Shown: piece after piece, positions 1 through 6,928 of the stretch | How the letters are laid out: every line of letters starts with the position of its first letter | How positions within the stretch are numbered: the first letter of the stretch is position 1 | From: Streptomyces sp. NBC_00620 | GTDB lineage: Bacteria > Actinomycetota > Actinomycetes > Streptomycetales > Streptomycetaceae | Direction of reading: 5' to 3' | DNA: 64,000 bases | Assembly: GCF_026341825.1 (NCBI RefSeq) | Contig: NZ_JAPENY010000002.1 | Span: 2,017,001 to 2,081,000, forward strand | Translations under genes and position numbers: made by a program | The notes under the pieces: model-generated | What the model was told of the DNA's origin: nothing | What the model saw: only the letters and a program-made list of their open reading frames with translations | The model's database searches: none

Positions 1-144
1 CGTCAGAAACGAATGCGAAGTTTTGACAACCCGATGACACCCCCGTCCGTCTCTAGGGCGAGCCGTCGGGTGCACGGGTGAGGCTCCGGGGGTGCCCGGG
101 TCGCAGGACGGCTCCTGTCCGATTCCGAATCGTCAGGAGTTCAG

Positions 145-3100
145 GTGGAGTTACGCGGAAAGCTGCGCGGGAGACGAAGGCGTACGGCTGTGGCGGCGGG
201 GGTGGTTTCCACGGTCCTGGTGCTGGCCGGTGTCCCGGGCGGGATGGCCCAGGCCGCGTCGGTCGGCGGGCATGCGGGGGTGATGGCCCAGGGCGCGGAG
301 GGCGCCGGTGGGGCCAAGGTGGTGAAGACGGTGACGCTGGTCACCGGCGACCGGGTTCAGATGGACGGCGCAGGCCGGGTCACCGGGGTTGAGCGGGCGG
401 AGGGCCGGGAGCGGATGCCGTTCTCGGTCCGGGTGGTTGCCGGGCACACTCAAGTGGTGCCGGGAGACGCGGAGTTGCTGCTGGCGCAGGGCAAGCTGGA
501 CGCCCGGCTGTTCGACGTGACCCAGTTGGTGGCGGACGGCTACGACGACACGGGCCGGTCCGACCTGCCGCTGATCGTCACCTTCCGGGGTCGCCAGGCA
601 CCCTCGATGAGCCCGTTCACCCGGACCGGGACACGCATCGGCCGTGCGCTCCCCGTCGTCAACGGCAAGGCGATGCGCCCCGTCAAGACGCGCGGCGCCG
701 AGTTCTGGGACGCTGTGACCGACACCGGCGCCGCCCGTAGCGATGCCGAGGGAACGGCCGAGTTCACCGCTTCGACGGCGGTGGAGAAGGTGTGGCTGGA
801 CGGCAGACGCCGGGCGACCCTCGACAGGAGCGTGCCGCAGATCGGCGCTCCGACCGCCTGGGCCGCCGGCTATGACGGCACCGGCGTCAAGATCGCCGTA
901 CTGGACACCGGAGTCGACAAGGACCACCCCGACCTGGCGGGCCAGGTGGTCGCGGAGCGGGACTTCTCCGAGTCCTCCGGTACCGGCGACAAGTTCGGGC
1001 ACGGCACCCACGTGGCGTCCACCACGGCAGGGACGGGGGCGAAGTCCGGCGGCAAGTACAAGGGTGTCGCACCGGGTGCCAAGATCCTGAACGGCAAGGT
1101 CCTGGACGACAACGGCAGCGGCTCGGACTCCGGCATCATCGCGGGCCTCGAGTGGGCGGTGGCCGAGGGCGCCGACGTCGTCAACCTCAGCCTCGGCGGC
1201 ACGGACATGCCCGGGATCGACCCGATGGAGGAGGCGGTCAACCGGCTCTCCGCCGACACCGACACGCTCTTCGTCATCGCGGCCGGAAACGACGGCGAGT
1301 TCGGCGAGGAGACGGTCGGCTCGCCCGGCAGCGCCGAAGCCGCGCTCACCGTCGGAGCGGTCGACAAGGCGGACCAACTCGCCGCATTCTCCAGCCGTGG
1401 CCCGCGCGTGGGCGACGGCGGGGTCAAGCCCGACCTGACCGCGCCCGGTGTCGCCATCACCGCCGCCGCGGCGGCCGGCAGCTTCCTGGAGGGCGAAATC
1501 CCCTCCGACATACCCGGATACCTCACCATCGACGGTACGTCCATGGCGACCCCGCATGTCGCCGGTGCCGCCGCCATCCTCGCCCAGCAGCACCCCGAGT
1601 GGAGCGGCGAGCGCATCAAGGCGGTACTCACCGGCTCCGCCGCCCCCGGCTCGTACAGCTCATTCCAGCAGGGCACCGGCCGCACCGACCTGGTCCGGGC
1701 GATCGCGCAGAGCGTGGTCACCGAGCAGGGACCGCTCGGCTTCGGCAAACAGCAGTGGCCGCACAACGACGACGAACCGGTGACCAAGCAGCTCACCTAC
1801 CGCAACTTCGGTACGGAGCCGGTCACCCTGGACCTGTCCGTCGACGACTTCACAGTGGACGGAAAGCCCGCCGCCGAAGGCCTGTTCACCGTCTCACCAC
1901 CGCAACTCACCGTCCCGGCAGGCGGCGAGGCGAGCGCCGACGTGACGGCGGACACCCGCGCCGGCACCACCGACGGCACCATCGGCGGCTCGGTGTCCGC
2001 AGCCTCGGCCGACGGCCGGATCAGTGTGCGCACCGCCGTCGGGGTGGAGCGCGAGATCGAGTCGTACGACCTGACGTTGAAACACATCGACGAGAACGGC
2101 GAGCCGACCGGCGACGCCTCCACCGCCCTCTCGGGCTTCGACAGCAACTTCTATGCCTCCTACGCCGATGAGCAGGACGGCGAGCTCACGGTGCGGGTGC
2201 CCAAGGGCGACTACACCGTCAGCGGTGTGATCCACCCCTACTACTCGTCCGCCACCCACGCGGTGCTGATGCAGCCGAAGTTGCGGGTGGACGCGGACAC
2301 CAGCGTCACCATCGACGCCCGGCAGGCACAGCCGGTGGAGATCACCGTGCCCGATGCGGCGGCCGTGAACACCGAGGCCGTGATCGCGGTCGGCTTCGAC
2401 CGGGCCGAGGGGCTGCGCAAGGGCAGCCTCGAATACATTCTCCCGAGCTTCCAGGGCCTGCGGGTCGGGCAGCTCGGCTCCGAACTGCCCGCGGACCAGG
2501 CGTTCGCGCAGTACTTCGGCGACTGGACACGCCAGGACGAGGAGGGCAGGCCGGTCACCTACCACCTTGCCTGGAACCGGACCGGTCGGCTGGGCGGCTT
2601 CACCGCCGAGGTCGAGCGGAAGCAGCTCGCCAAGGTCGACCTCCAGGCGGGTGTGGCTGTCGCGGACCGGAAGGTGCAGGTCGAGGTCTCTCCCCACACA
2701 CCGGATGGGGACCTGACCTTCGGCTACAACGACCTGAGGGGCGTTCTGCCGCTGCGCACCACCGACTACATCCTCGACAACGGGGTTCCGTGGTCCCTGC
2801 GCATGTGGCAGACCAGCGGCGAGGGCCGCGAGACGCGCTGGGAGTCCTTCCTCATGAGGATGCCCAGGACCTGGGAGGCCGGCCGGACCTACCACGAGCG
2901 TTTCAACGTCGGCGTCTTCGGCCCGTCCCTGCCCGGTCCCGCGGACGCCGGACCGGAGAGGGGATACCCCGGAGCCGTGCGGGCCGGGAACGTCATCAGG
3001 GCCTATCTGCCGCTGTTCGGCGACGGCGCCGGGCACTGGGGCTCCAGCGACTACACCGCGGCGGAGAGCTCGCTCCTGGCCGACGGCAAGGAAATCCCCG

Positions 3101-3585
3101 ACGACTACGGATTCCCGCCGACCGACGGCGTCACCGAGTACACCGTCCCCGCCCGGGGCAGCACGTACAAGCTCACCCTGGACAACTCCCGTGATCCCGC
3201 GGTGTACCCCGTCAGCACCCGTGTCAGGGCGGAGTGGACCTTCCGCTCCGGCGCGACCCCCGAGGACGAGTGGACCGCACTGCCGCTGTCGGTGGTCCGC
3301 TTCTCCCCGGAGCTGACCCTGTCCAGCACGGCGAAGGGGGGCAAGCGGTTCGAGGTGCCCTTCACCGTCGTGGGCGCGGCCGCCGGCCAGCGGCCGCAGA
3401 AGCTCGCCTTCGAGGTCTCGTACGACGAGGGCACCACCTGGCAGCCCGCCAAGGCCCTCGGCGGTACGCACCTGTCGCTGACCCACCCCGCCGAGGCGGG
3501 CTCCGTCTCACTGCGGGCCAAGCTGACGGACCGCCAGGGCAACACACTGGTGCAGACGATCGAGCGGGCCTACCTCACCAGGTAG
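145..3585 (+). CDS. Secreted S8 (subtilisin-family) serine protease
   Basis: This is a 1146-residue extracellular protease precursor. The GTG start has AGGAG about 6 nt upstream. An Arg-rich n-region (GRRRR) and hydrophobic core ending MAQAAS form a signal peptide of about 38 residues. An inhibitor-like prosegment follows, then the peptidase domain with all catalytic residues visible: Asp254 (LDTGVDKDHPDL), His286 (HGTHVAS), oxyanion Asn382 (AAGNDGE) and Ser466 (GTSMATPHVAG). Roughly 600 residues follow the domain, far more than in minimal subtilisins, and look like beta-sandwich accessory domains. The gene stands alone and ends in a strong hairpin. Specificity cannot be read from the sequence. 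The family call is very secure. Confidence 0.96.
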   Translation: MELRGKLRGRRRRTAVAAGVVSTVLVLAGVPGGMAQAASVGGHAGVMAQGAEGAGGAKVVKTVTLVTGDRVQMDGAGRVTGVERAEGRERMPFSVRVVAGHTQVVPGDAELLLAQGKLDARLFDVTQLVADGYDDTGRSDLPLIVTFRGRQAPSMSPFTRTGTRIGRALPVVNGKAMRPVKTRGAEFWDAVTDTGAARSDAEGTAEFTASTAVEKVWLDGRRRATLDRSVPQIGAPTAWAAGYDGTGVKIAVLDTGVDKDHPDLAGQVVAERDFSESSGTGDKFGHGTHVASTTAGTGAKSGGKYKGVAPGAKILNGKVLDDNGSGSDSGIIAGLEWAVAEGADVVNLSLGGTDMPGIDPMEEAVNRLSADTDTLFVIAAGNDGEFGEETVGSPGSAEAALTVGAVDKADQLAAFSSRGPRVGDGGVKPDLTAPGVAITAAAAAGSFLEGEIPSDIPGYLTIDGTSMATPHVAGAAAILAQQHPEWSGERIKAVLTGSAAPGSYSSFQQGTGRTDLVRAIAQSVVTEQGPLGFGKQQWPHNDDEPVTKQLTYRNFGTEPVTLDLSVDDFTVDGKPAAEGLFTVSPPQLTVPAGGEASADVTADTRAGTTDGTIGGSVSAASADGRISVRTAVGVEREIESYDLTLKHIDENGEPTGDASTALSGFDSNFYASYADEQDGELTVRVPKGDYTVSGVIHPYYSSATHAVLMQPKLRVDADTSVTIDARQAQPVEITVPDAAAVNTEAVIAVGFDRAEGLRKGSLEYILPSFQGLRVGQLGSELPADQAFAQYFGDWTRQDEEGRPVTYHLAWNRTGRLGGFTAEVERKQLAKVDLQAGVAVADRKVQVEVSPHTPDGDLTFGYNDLRGVLPLRTTDYILDNGVPWSLRMWQTSGEGRETRWESFLMRMPRTWEAGRTYHERFNVGVFGPSLPGPADAGPERGYPGAVRAGNVIRAYLPLFGDGAGHWGSSDYTAAESSLLADGKEIPDDYGFPPTDGVTEYTVPARGSTYKLTLDNSRDPAVYPVSTRVRAEWTFRSGATPEDEWTALPLSVVRFSPELTLSSTAKGGKRFEVPFTVVGAAAGQRPQKLAFEVSYDEGTTWQPAKALGGTHLSLTHPAEAGSVSLRAKLTDRQGNTLVQTIERAYLTR

Positions 3586-3607
3586 CCCTATGGATCACCT
3601 GTCCGAA

Positions 3608-3645
3608 CCCCGCTCGGGGCGGCGCCGACGCCGTCCCGAGCGGGG
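3608..3645. terminator. Rho-independent-type hairpin after the S8 protease gene
   Basis: An 11-bp perfect stem (CCCCGCTCGGG / CCCGAGCGGGG) with a GC-rich loop starts 23 nt after the protease stop. It lies between convergent genes, so it may serve both strands. There is no real U-tract, as is usual in Streptomyces. Confidence 0.7.
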
Positions 3646-3652
3646 CCGTTCT

Positions 3653-4204
3653 TCAGACGCCGACCGGCTCGGACCGGCTCGTGTCAGGATTACGGCGGCG
3701 CTCCTCGAAGGAGGCGAAGACCGCCGAGACGCCGTAGAAGATGCTGAACAGGCCGAAGACGGTGGCGAGTGAGACCGCGCCGATGTCTGGGCGGACGAAA
3801 AGCACGAACGCGAGCGCGATCGACACCAGCCCTGTCAGCAGGAACAGGGCCCGCTCGCCCGCCTTCTCGCCGCGCTGGAAGGCCAGGCCGATCTCCATGG
3901 CACCGGTCGCCAGTGCCCAGGCGGCGATCCAGATCGTGAGCGCGAGAGCGGTGATGCCGGGCCACGCCAGCGCGACCACGCCGGCCGCCAGCGAGAGCAG
4001 GGCGAGCAGCAGCCAGCCGAAGACAGGCCCCACCCGGTCGCCGGCGAAGGCACGGCCACCGTCCGTCACCGCGCTCATGAACGCGTAGACGGCGAAGACG
4101 ATGACGAAGGCGCCGACGGTGATGCCGGGCCAGGTGACGGAGACTATGCCGATGACGACGGCCAGCAGGCCGCGCCAGAGGAGTGCGTTGGGCGAACTGA
4201 GCAT
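3653..4204 (-). CDS. HdeD/DUF308 family membrane protein, copy 1
   Basis: A 183-residue polytopic membrane protein of the HdeD (DUF308) family, linked in enterobacteria to acid resistance and common in actinobacterial stress clusters; its biochemical role is unknown. About six hydrophobic helices are visible, with family-like WPGIT and FGLFSIFYG segments. The ATG at 4204 is chosen over one at 4261 because GGAAGG sits just upstream and because the paralogue at 6070-6621 starts identically (MLSSPNALL). The two copies are nearly the same over their whole length, so they come from a duplication. A shared-signature promoter lies about 100 nt upstream. A third, broken copy lies near 43.5 kb. Confidence 0.93.
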   Translation of the reverse strand: MLSSPNALLWRGLLAVVIGIVSVTWPGITVGAFVIVFAVYAFMSAVTDGGRAFAGDRVGPVFGWLLLALLSLAAGVVALAWPGITALALTIWIAAWALATGAMEIGLAFQRGEKAGERALFLLTGLVSIALAFVLFVRPDIGAVSLATVFGLFSIFYGVSAVFASFEERRRNPDTSRSEPVGV

Positions 4205-4304
4205 GGTGACCTTCCACGTTCGAGGGTGCCGCCTCGCTACTGACACGAAACGGGAATGCATGGTGCGGTGCCCGACCTCGCCCGAGGCCGTGGCGTTCGC
4301 GATG

Positions 4305-4347
4305 AACGCTAGAACCGCGGCTCCGCGCTGCGATCGGTCATACGACT
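4305..4347 (-). promoter_or_regulatory. Stress-regulon promoter for HdeD copy 1 (palindrome plus -10)
   Basis: Read on the minus strand: AGTCGTATGACC (4347-4336), GATC, a 20-nt spacer, then TAGCGT (-10, ending near 4306). The palindrome centre is about 42 nt upstream of the predicted transcript start. The same arrangement precedes several other genes in the window. The sites are seen directly; their function is inferred from conservation. Confidence 0.7.
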
Positions 4348-4401
4348 GCTCCCGCTACTTCACCGCCGGCCTGCCCATACCTCGGTGAACTGGCAGGCTC
4401 G

Positions 4402-4821
4402 CTACGGCATTTCGCCGAGGCAGTGCATCAGGCCGGGGGTCATTTCCCAGCCCAGGAGCTGGATCACTTTGCGTGCGCCGGGCGGCGTGGCGTGCAGCAG
4501 CAGACGGCGGCCGTCGCGGCTGAGCGTCTTCGCGGCGGTCGTCATCTTGCGGATCCCGGCGACGTCGATGAACGTGACGTCCGTCAGATCGAGGTGCAGA
4601 TCGCCACGGCAGAACTGGACCGCTTCATCCAGAGCCGCGACCAGCAGATCCCGGGAGCAGAGATCTATTTCTCCTTCGAGCCGCAGCCCGGACGGGCAGT
4701 CCGTCCAGATCACACGAAGGAGCGGGTCGCCCCATAGCAGGCGTTCGAGGGCCGGATCAGCCGCGATGGCGAGGGACGACGGACGGGGCGGTCGGCGATC
4801 GGTCATGGAAGTCCCGTTCAT
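4402..4821 (-). CDS. STAS-domain protein (anti-sigma-factor-antagonist-like)
   Basis: A 139-residue protein whose residues of about 40-135 form a STAS domain of the SpoIIAA/RsbV type, the class that releases sigma factors from anti-sigma kinases. The switch loop reads VTFIDVAGIR. In classical antagonists this is a D-S-S-G motif whose serine is phosphorylated; here both serines are replaced (Val, Ala). The protein therefore probably works by binding alone, or as a sensor adaptor, rather than by a kinase switch. It lies in the stress island 158 nt downstream of a hydroxyacyl-CoA dehydrogenase homologue on the same strand. No partner kinase is adjacent. Confidence 0.85.
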   Translation of the reverse strand: MNGTSMTDRRPPRPSSLAIAADPALERLLWGDPLLRVIWTDCPSGLRLEGEIDLCSRDLLVAALDEAVQFCRGDLHLDLTDVTFIDVAGIRKMTTAAKTLSRDGRRLLLHATPPGARKVIQLLGWEMTPGLMHCLGEMP

Positions 4822-4979
4822 GCTTGTTGGGAGCGCACCACCGTGGCTGCTTCAGGAGAACCACCAACCGGGATGGCGCGGAACGATGAGAGCACCATGC
4901 CCAAAGGCTGTCGGCCGGGGCTTCCGCAATGTGACTGACCGCCGTACCGCGCTGACTGAGACGTCAGACGGTGGGCTGC

Positions 4980-5978
4980 TCAGTCATCGGATGCCACCCG
5001 CTTCCGTGCGGGCTCGGTGGTGAGGGCGAGCGGCGCGGATGCCGCCTGCAACACCTTGATCTGCGCCTCGTCGCGCGCGGCCTCCAGTTGCTCGATACTC
5101 GCGCCGAAGTGGGCCTGTCCGGAGAGGAGTTGGTTCGTCGGCTCGTCCAGTTCCGGGGTGCCGAGGTCGCGCCAGAGGCTCTCGAGGCCGGGGCCGAGGT
5201 GCTTGAGGAAGTGGGGCAGGCCGCCGGGGCCGCCACCGAGGTGGAAGCTCCGGAAGGGACCGGCGACCGCCCAGCGCAGGCCGATGGAGGAGGTCACGAT
5301 GTTGTCGAGCTCCGATTCGGTCACCACGCCCTCCACGACAAGGTTGACCGCCTCGCGGAACAGCGCCGCCTGCAGCCGGTTGGCGACGAATCCCGGTACC
5401 TCTTTGCGCAGGACCTGTGGCTTCTTGCCGAGCGCCGTGTAGAAGGCGACGGCGCGCTCGACCACGTCCTGGCCGGTCCTCTCGCCCGGGACGACCTCTA
5501 CCAGCAGGATGAGGTGCGGCGGGTTGAAGGGGTGCCCGATGACGAGTCGTTCGGGCTGTCGCAGCGCCTGTGCGATGTCGGTGGCGCGAATGCCCGAGGT
5601 GGAGCTGAGCAGCAGGGCGTCGGGACGCGCGGCCTGCTCGATGCGGGCGAAGAGGTCCTGTTTGACGTCCAGGCGTTCGGGGCCGTTCTCCTGCACGACG
5701 TCCGCGTCCGCGACCGCCTTGCCGAGGTCGGCTTCGAAGCGCAGGTTGCGGTCGAGGTCGGCGGTGGGCAGTCCGAGTGCGCGCAGGGTGGGGATGGTCT
5801 GCCGCAGTTGGTCGTGCAGTTGTCGATCCGCGTCGGGCAAGGGGTCGGTGACGGTGACGGTCAGGCCTTTGGCGAGGAACAGGGCGGTCCATGAGGATCC
5901 GATGACCCCGGCGCCGACTACGGTGACGCGCCGATGGGCGTCCAGAATGCCGTCGGCGGCGATGTGCGTGTCGTTCAT
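4980..5978 (-). CDS. 3-hydroxyacyl-CoA dehydrogenase family oxidoreductase (NAD-binding)
   Basis: A 332-residue protein with an N-terminal Rossmann fold (GAGVIG, residues about 22-27), a catalytic-histidine region GHPFNPP, and a C-terminal dimerisation segment with FVANRLQAALFREA. Family members oxidise a 3-hydroxy group using NAD; this stand-alone, CoA-ligase-free form resembles L-carnitine or L-gulonate 3-dehydrogenases as much as beta-oxidation enzymes, so the substrate is open. The ATG at 5978 is chosen because AGGAAG lies 8 nt upstream; a longer frame to 6113 would overlap the gene before it. It follows HdeD copy 2 by 91 nt on the same strand and may be co-transcribed from the 6733-6776 promoter. 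Confidence 0.88.
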   Translation of the reverse strand: MNDTHIAADGILDAHRRVTVVGAGVIGSSWTALFLAKGLTVTVTDPLPDADRQLHDQLRQTIPTLRALGLPTADLDRNLRFEADLGKAVADADVVQENGPERLDVKQDLFARIEQAARPDALLLSSTSGIRATDIAQALRQPERLVIGHPFNPPHLILLVEVVPGERTGQDVVERAVAFYTALGKKPQVLRKEVPGFVANRLQAALFREAVNLVVEGVVTESELDNIVTSSIGLRWAVAGPFRSFHLGGGPGGLPHFLKHLGPGLESLWRDLGTPELDEPTNQLLSGQAHFGASIEQLEAARDEAQIKVLQAASAPLALTTEPARKRVASDD

Positions 5979-6069
5979 GATGGTTCTTCCTGGGTGGGAG
6001 TGCGGTCGGAGGACTTCAACCGGGCTGAGGGACGCGGCAGATGATGGTGCGTCAGGTTCCGACGTGGGT

Positions 6070-6621
6070 TCATGCGTGCGCCGGCTGCGCATTGCCGGTG
6101 TCCTTGAGGACACGACGCTCCTGGAAGGACGCGACGGTGCCCGCGGTGCCGTAGAAGATGCTGAACAGGCCGAAAACGGTGGCCAGAGAGACCGCGCCGA
6201 TGTCCGGGCGGACGAACAGCACGAAGGCCAGCGCGACCGACACGAGGCCGGTCAGTACGAACAGCGCCCGCTCGCCCGGCCTTTCCCCGCGCTGGAATGC
6301 CAGGACGATCTCCATGGCGCCCGTGGTCAGCGCCCACGCGCCGATCCAGATCGTCAGAGCAAGGGCCGTGATGGCGGGCCACGCCAGCGCGACCACACCG
6401 GCGACGACCGACAGCAGGGCGAGCAGCAGCCATCCGAAGACCGGGCCCACCCGGTCGCTGCTGAAGGCTCGCGCGCTGTCCGTCGCCGCGCCGATGAACG
6501 CGTAGACGGCGAACAGGATGACGAAAGCGCCGATGGTGATGCCGGGCCATGCCACGGCGACCACGCCGACGGCGATCGCCAGCAGGCCTCGCCAGAGCAG
6601 TGCGTTGGGTGAGCTGAGCAT
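6070..6621 (-). CDS. HdeD/DUF308 family membrane protein, copy 2
   Basis: A 183-residue paralogue of the protein at 3653-4204, with the same MLSSPNALLWRGLLA start, the same repeated WPGIT/WPAIT helices and the same FGLFSIFYG segment near the C terminus. It differs mainly in its last 20 residues (ERRVLKDTGNAQPAHA). Six or so membrane helices are expected. A shared-signature promoter lies upstream, matching the copy-1 promoter almost base for base around TAGCGTTC, so the duplication included the control region. The STAS and dehydrogenase genes lie between the two copies. Confidence 0.93.
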   Translation of the reverse strand: MLSSPNALLWRGLLAIAVGVVAVAWPGITIGAFVILFAVYAFIGAATDSARAFSSDRVGPVFGWLLLALLSVVAGVVALAWPAITALALTIWIGAWALTTGAMEIVLAFQRGERPGERALFVLTGLVSVALAFVLFVRPDIGAVSLATVFGLFSIFYGTAGTVASFQERRVLKDTGNAQPAHA

Positions 6622-6732
6622 GGTGATCTCCCACGGTGAGGGTGTCGTCTCGTTCCTGGCAGGAAGCGAGGGAGAGGCGAGGCATGCGTGCCGGTGCGCC
6701 CGGCCTTGTTCGAGGCCGTCTTCTCCCCATCG

Positions 6733-6776
6733 AACGCTAGGGACGGCAGGCCCGGATGGTGATCCGTCATCCGACT
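6733..6776 (-). promoter_or_regulatory. Stress-regulon promoter for HdeD copy 2
   Basis: Minus strand: AGTCGGATGACG (6776-6765), GATC, a 21-nt spacer, then TAGCGTT (6739-6733). Palindrome, spacer and -10 match the copy-1 promoter. There is no recognisable -35, consistent with activator dependence. Confidence 0.7.
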
Positions 6777-6842
6777 GCCCTGCCTACCTCAGTGCTTCGC
6801 GCCCGCAGGCGGATCGGTCCGCGAACGCGTTTCGGCGGACCT

Positions 6843-6901
6843 TCACATGACGCGATGCAGTCATGTGACGGATTCGCGGACCGGATTCCGGAGAGAGCAT
6901 C
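6843..6901 (+). promoter_or_regulatory. Double palindromic site and promoter upstream of the flippase-kinase fusion gene
   Basis: A 9-bp inverted repeat (TCACATGAC 6843-6851, GTCATGTGA 6860-6868) surrounds the regulon-type site AGTCATGTGACG (6859-6870). GATT, 21 nt and AGCATC (6896-6901) follow, as in the other promoters. The start codon is at 6929. Two tandem binding events are possible. Confidence 0.6.
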
Positions 6902-6928
6902 GGTGCCGCCCGAGCAGGGAGGAGCCGC

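Noticed and set aside
23..56. TTGACA followed by CTCTAG as a promoter of the protease gene
   Set aside because: The spacing is about 25 bp, too long for a standard -35/-10 pair; no confident call.
151..1593. Long antisense frames opposite the protease and other genes (for example also 20072-21673 and 37281-39203)
   Set aside because: High GC keeps frames opposite real genes open. These translate to low-complexity Arg/Gly/Asp-rich sequence without domains or ribosome-binding sites.
3653..6621. Composite transposon suggested by the two near-identical HdeD genes
   Set aside because: Both copies are in direct orientation, have intact reading frames and promoters, and no transposase or terminal repeats are near. 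Gene duplication is enough.
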